Source: Benincasa hispida
Lineage: Eukaryota; Streptophyta; Magnoliopsida; Cucurbitales; Cucurbitaceae
Direction of reading: 5' to 3'
Assembly (NCBI RefSeq): GCF_009727055.1
Contig: NC_052351.1
Coordinates: 55,221,544-55,285,543, forward strand
DNA: 64,000 nt
In this document: positions 47,102 to 56,857 of the stretch, piece after piece
How the letters are laid out: each line of letters begins with the position of its first letter
Position numbering within the stretch: the first letter of the stretch is position 1
The notes under the pieces: generated by a model
The model's database searches: none
Told to the model about the DNA's origin: nothing
Seen by the model: the letters and a program-made list of their open reading frames with translations, nothing else
Translations under genes and position numbers: made by a program

Positions 47102-48236
47102 TGTGTATGCAAAGACCGATCATGATACTGCAGGAATTGAGTTTATGGATCCCTCTTATCATACACTTTTTCTCAAATGGCAAGATGATCAGAAAGTCCT
47201 TGATGTACAAAAAGTAAGAAATGAGACTTTGATAGCTGATAATCATATACTTATGTCTATTATTGCAGATTTGACGCGTGAACTCTCTCAAGTTAAAGCT
47301 GAAAAGGATTCAATATGCAAGAATGTCAAAATGTTGAATATTGGCACTAAGTCTCTGGAAAAAAATTTGACAGAAGGAAAATCTACTGGTGATAATTCTG
47401 GGCTTGACTTTTCTAAAAGAGAAAGTCAGCAATACAATCAATCGAAACTAAAAGGGAAGTAAAAGATTGTGTTTGTTAGAGCTGAAGACCCCGAGTCTTA
47501 TGGCTTTATAGGTACATCTATTAACAACGTTGTATTGAAAGATTATCACTTGATTAGACCAAATGGGTTTGTCATTATTGTGGAAAGGTGGGGCACAAAT
47601 GTTCTCTTTGTTATCAATTACTAAAGATTCTCTGCAGACTCACGTATTCCAGGAATGCTTCCTACTTCTTACAGAACCATTACAAAAATCAAAAAAGAGT
47701 CAAACAGGTATGGAAAGAGAAAAATGTTCAGAACAAATGTAATGTGGCTCTAACTTCACTTAGATCCTCTGCTAAAGGTGATTGGTATTTTGATAGTAGA
47801 AGCTCTAAGCATATGACTAGTGAAAAAAACTATTTGTCCAATCTCAAATCTGTCAGTTCCAAAAAGGTCACTTTTGGTGATGGTGCTTGTGGAAAAAACA
47901 TTGGGAAAAAATCTAAATTATCTTGGTCGTCCTCCACTGAAAGATGTAATGTTGGTTGAAGGTCTTACTACCAATCTTATTAGCATTAGTCAGCTATGCG
48001 ACCGAGGACTAAATGTGAGCTTTATCAAAGACAAATGTGTTGTCATAGATGATGTTAAAGCTCTCGTTATGACAGGTTTGCATTCTTCTGATAATTGTTA
48101 TCTATGGAATTCTGATCATTCTTTGCAGGTTTATCATCTCTTTAGACAAGATAAAGCGAGCCTGTGGAATAAATGTCTTGGGTATGTAAGCATGAAGACT
48201 ATTGATAGGTCTTGTAAAAGACTATCTTTTCTATAA
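47102..48236 (+). pseudogene. Copia D gag-pol linker, protease and pre-integrase, broken
   Basis: The Copia D frame resumes as a coiled-coil stretch (ADNHILMSIIADLTRELSQV, open 47076-47462). Then come a second zinc-knuckle region in shifted frames, a protease start WYFDSRSSKHMTSEK (the usual DSGCSRHMTG, with the aspartate kept but glycine lost), the VTFGDG block and GAG-pre-integrase words (CYLWN, LWNKCLGYVSMKTIDR). It ends near 48236. Integrase, reverse transcriptase and the 3' LTR are missing. Confidence 0.88.
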
Positions 48237-48994
48237 TAAAACCCTAAATTCTATCATGATTGTTTCCTTAAAATGTCTATTTTTGTAGGTAAACTCCAAT
48301 CCTGACTCAACAAATCTATTTCGGAAGATTTGGAGCAAATTCGAGTCAAATGACACCAAAAAAAAATTAAATAATCTCATTAAAACTAAATAAATAAAAA
48401 TCCAAGTAACAGGGTACCCACAAACCATAGAAACGAATCTAGAAAACTTCAAAGCGAATATCAAAACAAAGAGTTCTAAACATCAAGACCAAAAATTTAA
48501 ATGCAGGAAAAGAAATCATGAAACATGAGCGGAAGCATAAGACTGGTCCCAGTGGCTCGATCACGAATTTCGCTTGTCATTCGCCAGCGTGTCTTTACCC
48601 TTTCCTGAAACATAAACATGGAAATGATTATTATAAAAATACTCAACAACCCCACTATCAGGGTCAGACTAGGCATCTATGTCCTCTAGATGCCGACCTC
48701 TGGTGAACGTAAATCATTCTTTAGTTCTCATGGAACATAAACAAATATCTGAACTCATCCAACCATAGTTCAAGGTATTCACAATCTTCAGTGAATCTCG
48801 AAGGAAACACGACCTCTGGCGAACCCGAAGGAAGCACCACCTCTTGTGAATCCCAAAGGAAACAAAACCTCTAGTGAAACAAAACATATGGTGAATCCTG
48901 AAGGAAACACCACCTCTTGTGAATCCCCTAGGAGACACAACCTCTAGTGACCTTGAAGGAGGCCACCACCTCTACGGGGTATCTAACTATCAAT
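48237..48994 (-). mobile_element. Gypsy LTR, left fragment with CCTCTNGTGAA repeats
   Basis: This is non-coding sequence with a recurring AGGAAACACVACCTCTNGTGAATCC unit (about 48790-48960, six degenerate units near 28-48 bp apart). The left boundary with Copia D is unclear (48237-48500). It is taken to be part of the LTR that continues at 50964, 52885 and 55140 and ends at 55541. Confidence 0.45.
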
Positions 48995-50422
48995 TGAAGG
49001 ATCTCTTAATGAAAAGCATCCATGAGCATATACGGATCTCTCCAATTTTACCGTGATCGAAATACACCATATACATTCTAACATACAGTTATGCAAACAT
49101 ACAGTAATTAACGGCATGCTTTGAACAATAAATAACAAGGGAAAGAGTTCTCATACCAGTTGAAGACGCTCTTCAAGCTTTGAAACTCAGAACGCAACGG
49201 AAGACCTCTACCCGATCTACTATCGCCCAACAAATGCGTTGGCTGCAGCAGCACGATCAATCACGAACAAATGATATAGCGAGGACGACACCACCAAAAT
49301 GGAGCCCTTGGTATTCTCGGAGTGAGAACCCAAAGTGTGGTCTTTGGTGAGTTTGGTAGAGGTTGGAGAAAGTACTGATCGTGTAGACGATAAGCATGTG
49401 GGAGAGAAAAGGAAGCTATCGTATAGCTAAGTGCTTATCGTTTAGAAGAAGCAACATGATTGTGTAGGTTTTACTGAACGATCGTTTAGAAAAAGTAGAC
49501 GATCGTTTAGAAAACACGGCACACTATAAGATCGTTTAGGAACTAACATGCGATCGTTTAGATGCGAGGTGTGCAATCATTTAGGCGCTGAAAGACTATC
49601 ATATAGGATCTCGACTTATGCGATCATTTACATTTCCACACTGATGCCAATTTTTTCCGAACTTTTCCGAACTTTTCAAAATGAAACAAAATTTCATTTT
49701 ATTCTTCAGTTACAATAACCGACGCAGTTTTTCCCACTAACGCACGTCCAAGAGAAATTTTAGGCTAATTATCATATAATTAACCAATTAAATCATTAAT
49801 AAATATAATCATATTATATTTTTACCCTATAGTTTGATTTCATATATCTACTATAGTAATTTCTCCTCTACTTGATATAAATCATATTTATATCTAATTT
49901 TCTCCAAAATAATGTATCTCATACATTTAGTCAATTATATCATATATAATCGAGCTTCCTCTTGTCAATTTGAATATTTCAAATGAACCCAAACACTGAT
50001 TCTTGATTTTATCCAAGCTACCCAAGGGACCTAATGGACCTATGGCTCGAAACTCCAATGGTAAGTGAATAGCTAACTAAACTCTTAGTCACGAGATCCA
50101 CCATCCGTTAACTGTCAGGCATTCCACTAAAGACCAACAGTTGAACTCTTCTTAGCATAGATATATTTCTGTGTCCATCGGATATAACCAATCATGAGTA
50201 CGATGACCCTTCACAGATGCTCGTAAGTACAGCTGAGCCAAATTATCATTTTGCCCCTATAGTTACATCTCACTCCTTAAGTACCATTAATTCCTCTAAT
50301 GAACAATACAACATAGTCCAACTATGTGAACACCTGTCGAGCCAAGAGAAGGTGTGTGGCGTCACATCGTTCAAGCCCTGGAATCAACCCTTAAGGGAGC
50401 TATCTATCTACTTACTCCTGCC

Positions 50423-50460
50423 CTGTCTCTTATACACATCTAGATGTGTATAAGAGACAG
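50423..50460. other. Tn5 mosaic-end pair (sequencing adapter artefact)
   Basis: CTGTCTCTTATACACATCT followed directly by its reverse complement: two 19-bp mosaic ends head to head. This is the hyperactive Tn5 end used in tagmentation libraries. No 9-bp duplication flanks it, as real Tn5 insertion would produce. Confidence 0.95.
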
Positions 50461-50567
50461 GGATGCCCCCGCTCGCATGTCCCCAACACAAATGATCAGG
50501 ATCAGACCATCTGTGACAAGTCACAACACTTATGACCATTCCACAAAGCGGGCCGCATCTATAGCGT

Positions 50568-50604
50568 TGTCTCTTATACACATCTAGATGTGTATAAGAG
50601 ACAG
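50568..50604. other. Second Tn5 mosaic-end pair (artefact)
   Basis: This is the same 38-mer lacking its first base (T instead of C at 50567). It separates two near-identical 82-bp pieces of the LTR. Confidence 0.95.
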
Positions 50605-50963
50605 CTACACAAATGATCAGGATTAGACCATCTGTGACAGGTCACAACACTTATGACCATTCCATAAAGCGGGCCGCATCTATAGCGTTACTAGGATAAA
50701 GTTTCCCTCCTATATCCATATACTGCAGACCATTTTGGTTATCACTCAAGACATGATCCACTTGTATGTCACCATATACATGCTTAAGTTACATACAAAT
50801 AACTAGGGATTTTATGTTTATTGGTTTATGGTAAAGTAAATAAAACATGCAACTGAGCAAAAAACAAGATGTGAAGTAAATATCATATATTATACAACAC
50901 AAGCGTTCGTACAAATTGTTTATAAACTACAGGACACGAGATTTTAGGGCATCAACCCCAACA

Positions 50964-51537
50964 TCGATAAGAATGCTATCACTATCATACACTTCATATG
51001 CATCATAACATAGTTCCATAACATGTACATACATCTCATCATACTCAAGTCAATCAGAATTTCGTATAACAAAATACTGAAGTCATGCTAGCATTCAAAC
51101 ATCGTTCATACACAATCAGTTCCTCAGAATCTCAAATACATGAAGTCATATGTAAATATCATTCTAAACAATCAACCTCATAACCTCAATAAAACTTAAA
51201 TTTTATTGCCTAACACGTAAGCAGTTCCAGTAGTAAAATTACTTACCTTGAAGTTAAATTCAGATATTAATCCAAGCGAATGATCACCAATAAAATAAAT
51301 CCTGAATTAATTTCCCTAACATAAAAAAAAAAACATTAAATTTCAATCATTGGAGCCAAGACCCAAACATACAAAATTTAATCCAACAATCACCAATTAA
51401 CTTACCCAAACGAAACTTGATCCAAGATCGAATCCCAACTCTATTCAATGATCCGTACCTAAGTACAAATCGAATTAAAATTACCAACCCAAATGTCAGC
51501 AACAAAACCACCCCAAGTGCTTTAAAACCTTACCTAC
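50964..51537 (-). mobile_element. Gypsy LTR, continuation
   Basis: AT-rich non-coding sequence between two solo LTRs, with words such as CATCATACTCAAGTC. It is assigned to the interrupted Gypsy LTR by position. No ORF is supported. Confidence 0.45.
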
Positions 51538-52381
51538 TAATGTGTTATTTTATGATGTGGAATTGTGGATGTTATGAGATGATGAAATTGCATTGAGCAC
51601 TCAAGTTTTCTCAGTGGAATCCAAGTATAAACCCCCCCGAGTTTTCTGGTAAGTCCAGGGTCAAACTCAAGGACTTACACATAAGCCTCTATTCTTATTT
51701 ATGCGATGACAAAATGACACACACACAAATAAGGCGACCACATAATATCATACCTATCTCTAGGGTGCATGCAATGTAGGTTGGCAAACAGAGCTTATCT
51801 CTAAGTCCCTATCTTTTGTTTATGCAGTTATAATCTTGCTCTCTCGAGTCTAGATTCTAACCTAGCTCTCTCGAGTCTTAGGTTCTTTCTTTAGACTCTC
51901 TCTCGAGTAGCTCTAAAGGGATATTTGGCACAGCATAACACAAGATAATCGCAAGCAATGAATTTCCTAGGTCATGTTAGCTTAGTTCTTCTCAACCCAT
52001 AGTTCGACTAGTTTTAGCTACTCATGGCGACTAAGAGAGTGAACAGATGTAGAATAAGAACTTCCATTATATAAATACAAAGATGAAGTACAAAACAACA
52101 ATGCAAGAATAGAATAAGGAGCCTGGTAGCAATCTCTTTGCTTCTTAGGCTTTTACACTGTCTTTCTACTCGTGTTCAAAAGATAATCTCGCTCTCTCAT
52201 GAGAGTCGGCCACTCTCTGCTTCTACGCCTCAGGGGTCTCTCTCGAGTTTCCCTGAGCGATCTCCGGTGTCTCTTCTCTTCTTTTGCTCCACCTTAAAAA
52301 AAAAAGAAAAACTATGGACAAAGACGTGCCGAGCTCTAAATTGGTGAATAGGTGAACCCCTTTTCTGAAGGATGCCTTCGG

Positions 52382-52389
52382 TATTTATA
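52382..52389 (-). promoter_or_regulatory. LTR TATA box
   Basis: On the minus strand TATAAATA lies about 490 bp from the LTR start, matching the other members. Confidence 0.6.
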
Positions 52390-52852
52390 GAGCTTCTAGG
52401 GTGAAAGGCGGCTTCTCTCTTATGATTGCACAGATGGGATGGCTTTAATTCACTGACTGATGCGCCAAATATTTGTCATCGAAAAGCTTAATGTACTTGT
52501 TGTCGTTAGCGGCTATCAACTTAATTCGGATTCGACCGCCATCAGCTTTCTGTCCCATCGTGATTAATTATGCCTCGATGTGCCCACCAAGTTGCAGAAA
52601 TCCTTCTTGAGAAAATGTTTGCAAACACAGTCACCGCAAAGCCTTGCAGTAATGCTGCGCTCGACCAATGATTTCCTATGATCGCAATTTTCGCCTTGCG
52701 TCAACGCATATTCTGCATAAAAATACAAAAAACAATTGTTCCTATGCGATGAACGCATGCAACCGCAATGTAATAAACTTAATGCTTTTTTTTTACGCAA
52801 TCTAACACATTTTATCAACGCAAGCCAGCATTGTTTAAGAACTTAGCACTAT

Positions 52853-52878
52853 GATAACGTACATTTCTTCCCGTTATC
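52853..52878 (-). other. LTR-terminal hairpin
   Basis: On the minus strand: arm GATAACGGGAA, loop GAAA, arm TGTACGTTATC. The outer seven pairs are perfect, and the inner four are weaker (one Watson-Crick, one G-T, two mismatches). Confidence 0.7.
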
Positions 52879-52879
52879 A

Positions 52880-53608
52880 CCTACCGAACAGTAGTCAACA
52901 ACCCGATCCTTACCTTGCTAGTTCGGCCCCTTTGAAACTTTTAAAACCTTGAGTCTACACCTAAAACTCGATGGGTAACCCAAAAATTAATTCAAAACCC
53001 AGAAAGTCATCAAATCACCCAAAATTAGCCCATAGTTAAGAACCCATAAATTGCCCAACACCCAACTTACCAAAACAAGGAATTCGACGAGCTTCGATGT
53101 TGACGGCGACTGGAATTGAATCGCCAAGTCTGCTGGTGTCATCGGATGACACTGGTTGACGATGATGCGCTACCAAGTGACAGCAAATGGTGGCTACTGC
53201 AGCAACAAATATATCGATTAAAAAGAGACACGACCGATCTCACCCACAAAATGCACGGATGGCGGCAATAGAGCTTGAGCGGCAGTGGACACTGAGCGAT
53301 GGCAGGAGGAACTGGAAGTGGCAACTGGAAGTGACACAATGGTCGTGGATCGTGAACGGCTAGGGCTGGGGTTGTGGCTCGAAAGTGAGGAAAAAGGAAG
53401 GTTGGCAGCGTAAACGTGGCTGGCGGCGTGCAGCAAGCAACAGTTGAGGTCGGACGGTGAGCGATGGCTGGCGAGGCATGCGGCGGCTGGGTTGATGCAA
53501 TGGTTTCTTCATCGGATTCTGTTCACATTTCTTCTTCCTTCAATGGTTTCTTCAGCCCTTCATTCAATGTACAATTTCTTTTCTCAGATCGCTTTCATAA
53601 TAAGTGTC
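52880..53608 (-). mobile_element. Gypsy LTR, continuation (GC-richer part)
   Basis: Non-coding sequence between the Tat-like solo LTR and the MULE remnant. It includes a GC-richer stretch at 53085-53470. Overlapping minus-strand frames (53139-53339, 53218-53436) and a plus frame (53464-53679) show no domain. Confidence 0.4.
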
Positions 53609-54970
53609 ATTTAGTAAATATAAACGATCGTGTAGTAATTTATATACAATCGTTTAGTAAATTACAAAAGATCGTTTAGTAATATATGCAATAAGTAGTA
53701 ATTATACACGGTTTAGTAAATTAGAACGATCATTTAGTAAATTATAAACGACCATTTAGTAAGTAGGTTTTGTTATGCAATATCTGCAGCGACCCTGAGA
53801 AACATTAATGTTCAAACATTATGTGCAAAATGGTTTATAGTTGAGTGTATGCTTGCTGCTTACACCGAACCAATCTTCCCAGTCGGGCACAGTCAAGAAT
53901 GGGTTGGAGATTTTGAACCAATTCTACTACCGCAAAATGTAGTAAGTGTAGGTCAACCTCAAACCGTCATGATACCTTCAATTGGAGAGAAGCCACAACA
54001 AATATACAAGTGTACACGATGTGGTCAGATAGGACATAATAAAAAAAACGTGCAGACAAACGTTGATAACACCTGGCACTGGCCCATCTAGACTAAACAA
54101 TATGTAATTTTCGCTTTCGCTTCGATTTTCTATACAACACCAATTATTCTATACAATATGTAATTTTAACACCAATTATATTATGTACAACACCAATTGT
54201 ACTGTACAATATGTAATTTTAGCACAAATTTATCTAAACGATCGCTTAGTTATTTATTTGCTTAGTTAAATGTACAACACCAATTGTATTCTACAAATTT
54301 AACACAGATTTATCTAAACGAAAACTAAACGATCGCGTAACAGTTAGCTAAACGATCACTTAGTATTATCTAAACGATCGCTTAACAAAACCTAAACAAT
54401 CGTTTAGTATTATCTAAACGATCGCATAACAAAACCTAAGCGATCGCTTAGTATTAGCCAAACGATCGCTTTATAAATTAGTACACGATCACCTAATGGA
54501 TATCTAAATGATTGCGTAACAATTAGCTAAACGATCGCTTAGTATTGTCTAAACGATCACTTAGTATTAGCTAAACGATCGCATAATGGATATCTAAATG
54601 ATCGCAGAACAGTTAGCTAAATGATCGCTTAGTATTCTCTAAACGATCGTTTAATAAAAACTATAGTGGATAGCTAAACGATCGCTTAGTATTCTCTACA
54701 TGATCGCATAACAAAACCTAAACGATCGTATAACAAAAACTAAACAATTGCGTAACAAAAGTCAAACGATCGCATAATAGATATCTAAACGATCGTGGAA
54801 CTGTTAGCCAAACGATCGCATAGTGTTCTCTAAACAATTGTTTAATAAAAACTATAGTGGATAGCTAAACGATCACTTAATAAAAACTATAGTGGATAGC
54901 TAGACGATCGCTTAGTATTCTATCCGATCGCTTAGTAATATCTATCTGATCGCTTAGTAATATTTAAATG
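53609..54970. repeat. CGATCG-centred minisatellite, in two blocks around a transposase remnant
   Basis: The left block (about 53619-53765) repeats units like TATAAACGATCGTTTAGTAA. The right block (about 54230-54970) holds roughly 40 units such as CTAAACGATCGCTTAGTATT, CTAAACGATCGCATAACAAA and CTAAATGATCG. Unit length is about 18-28 bp. The core AACGATCG is nearly constant and the spacer is drawn from a few alternatives. Single-base variants are mainly C-to-T or G-to-A (GATCA, AATTG). Confidence 0.88.
53780..54090 (+). pseudogene. MULE (Mutator-like) transposase C-terminal remnant
   Basis: It reads as a short region leading to WFIVECMLAAYTEPIFPVGH, then SQEWVGDFEPILLPQN and a C-terminal zinc knuckle CTRCGQIGHNKKN. 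The last cysteine is replaced by valine (C-X2-C-X4-H then NV instead of a C). In plant MuDR-like transposases this AAY-x-x-PI-x-PV stretch and CxxC..H...C knuckle form the C-terminus. The catalytic DDE and SWIM regions are not seen upstream, so it is a fragment. It stands between the two CGATCG repeat blocks. Confidence 0.72.
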
Positions 54971-55139
54971 CCCGCTTAAAGTATTCGTAGAGACGCGTTC
55001 ACCGTGTGGTTTGAAGGCTTTTTAAAAAACTGGGGGTTATTTTAAAATTTCGCATGGGGAAAGGTCAGTTGTAGAAAAGTTTTTAGAAAGAGGTCATTGG
55101 TAGAAAAGTTTTTGGGTTTCGGGTCATTTCGTGAAATTT

Positions 55140-55541
55140 TTCGGGGGGGGACGCATGAGGTAAATGGAAAGGAAGGGGAAGGGATTTTTAAAATAAATCA
55201 ATAAATAAATAAAATAAAATATATTTTATTTTATTTTATTTTATTTTATCTTATTCTAAACTATTTTATTTTATGCTTTTCTTTCATACACATATATAAA
55301 CATGACTATATCTATTTTTAAAACTCTTTCCTTTTTCTCTTCAAATTCCAATCAAATTAATTTTTCAAATTTATATTAAATTCTCGACATTAACTAAAAA
55401 TTTACTTACTCAAAATTAAATTAATTGCGACATAAGTCCAAATCTTTCCTTTAAGCAAAATTGAATTTCGAAAATAACAAAATTGTTTTCGAATTTTGTG
55501 AAAATATAGAATTTGAATTATGAAAAGCTTGGGATGTTACA
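55140..55541 (-). mobile_element. Gypsy LTR, start (right end)
   Basis: On the minus strand it starts TGTAACATCCCAAGC, a common Gypsy LTR beginning, so the plus strand ends GGGATGTTACA at 55541. To the right lies TTAAT and low-copy sequence without a polypurine tract. This is therefore the outer end of the element. It includes a (TTTTA)n run (55222-55260). Confidence 0.65.
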
Positions 55542-56857
55542 TTAATAATTATTCGGGGTCCTGTCTAAATAATTGCTTTCTATTGTTCACCTTTACTTTT
55601 TCAAAATTGAATCAAATATAGGGTCCTGTTCTGTCTAATTTGATTTTATCTTTTAATTTTTTTTATTTTAATTCTCAACTGAGTTATGGAATCTATGAAT
55701 AATTATTAAAACAACAAATAAAATGAATAATACAAGCTAATAAAGATAAGAGTTAAGATAAGATAAAAGATGTTGTCAGTCAGATATTGTGTCGCGGCGT
55801 TATGTCGCGGCGTTATCTTTTTCTATAATAAAGTGACTTCATTAAAGATACTTTTTTCTTGTCCTTTTCGACTGAATTATCAATTTGTCATAGGAATTCC
55901 GTTTTGCGCTAGCTTGATTTCAGGCCATAACTCGAACTTACAACATCATCGAATTGCGGAAAGGCCAAAGTAGTCGTGATCCACAACGAATTCAAATGAC
56001 AAAGTCCTTTGACGTCCTCATTGATTCCGTATCTACTTCAAAATATATTTTCCTTTGAAATTTTCCACACTGAAATGTATTTACAATGTAAACTAGAATA
56101 TTTATAGAGTTTACACATCGCTAGAGATGCGAATATACATTAGACTTTTTTAGAACAAACATAGATTACTTCTTTGTGAAGCATCTACAGGATTCTATTA
56201 TTTCTTTTGAAATAGGATTGCAGACTCGAAGCTCACATGGGCTGTGAGTCGAGGAAATGATCATTAAGATCATATTCAATTTCATTGTCTTCTTCTTTCT
56301 GGATGAAAGGTGAAAGAGAGGCGGTTCGAGATCGATTATTGCAAGTATTCTCATTCCACGAAATTGAGCCAGAACGTTACAAGCCTTTAATTTAATTGAA
56401 TGAATAATTGTCACATCACATTCTATGACACATGACATTCACAATCATGCAAATGTCTCATAATTTGTATATCAATCATCATATACAAGTGCCAAACCGA
56501 GCATAGCGCTAGAAACTATGAGATCTATGGTTGAAAGCCCTCTACCTCGACTTTTACCAAAGAAAAAAGGAAAATAATCATCACATACATCTTAAACCAC
56601 TATGTACGAACATCACCAGCCAACTTTGGTCGGTCTCTTGTTTAACCTAGGAATGATACAAGCGGAAAATTACCAAAATGGGTTCAATCCTTTTGTTAAA
56701 CTCATCCAAATCAAGCTGATATTTGTGCGATCCTCTTAACAAGTGTCACTCAACTGCTCTTGCCACTCCAACTCAAATCTCAGTCCGACGACGATCTCCC
56801 TTTATCTTCCATCTCTGTTGATTTCATCGCCAAGATTTTGCCTCAAACACTCTGAAA
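55542..56857. other. Upstream region of the host gene; no gene recognised
   Basis: Low-copy AT-rich sequence. A 13-bp tandem duplication GTCGCGGCGTTAT lies at 55791-55816. A 90-codon minus-strand frame at 56166-56438 has no recognisable domain and no codon pattern that convinces me. The last ~200 bp (from about 56660) probably contain the promoter and 5' leader of the next gene, but no clear TATA box was identified. Confidence 0.5.

Larger units (their letters stand above)
48995..50963 (-). mobile_element. Solo Copia LTR, family B, with assembly artefact inside
   Basis: On the plus strand it starts TGAAGGATCTC and ends ...GCATCAACCCCAACA. The flanks are TCAAT (48990-48994) and TCGAT (50964-50968), a target duplication with one change. 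About 250 bp of the LTR, compared with the copy at 2641-4661, are missing at 50423-50460, where Tn5 mosaic-end sequence stands instead. CGATCG/TTTAG words are dense at 49380-49625. Confidence 0.82.
51538..52879 (-). mobile_element. Solo Tat/Athila-like LTR with CCTAC target duplication
   Basis: On the plus strand it starts TAATGTGTTATTTTA (a mutated TGATGTGTT) and ends CCCGTTATCA. CCTAC lies at 51533-51537 and 52880-52884. It resembles the 23161-24855 LTR reversed, including the CTCTCGAGTCTTAGGTTC repeats near 51837-51900. It is 1,342 bp long, shorter than sister copies. No internal sequence is present. The frames at 52138-52347 and 52564-52818 are not genes. Confidence 0.88.

Noticed and set aside
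48236..48260. CCCTAAA-like word as telomeric repeat
   Set aside because: A single copy only; no tandem array.
50423..50460. 38-bp perfect palindrome as a natural hairpin, attachment site or bacterial Tn5 insertion
   Set aside because: It equals two adapter mosaic ends exactly, lacks the 9-bp duplication, and sits at a chimeric junction.
53609..54970. Regularly repeated units as a CRISPR array
   Set aside because: Units are short, the spacers themselves repeat, and the setting is a plant chromosome with retroelements. It is a minisatellite.
56166..56438. A 90-codon minus-strand frame upstream of SFGH as a gene
   Set aside because: No domain, no supporting splice structure and ordinary AT-rich composition; it was not called.
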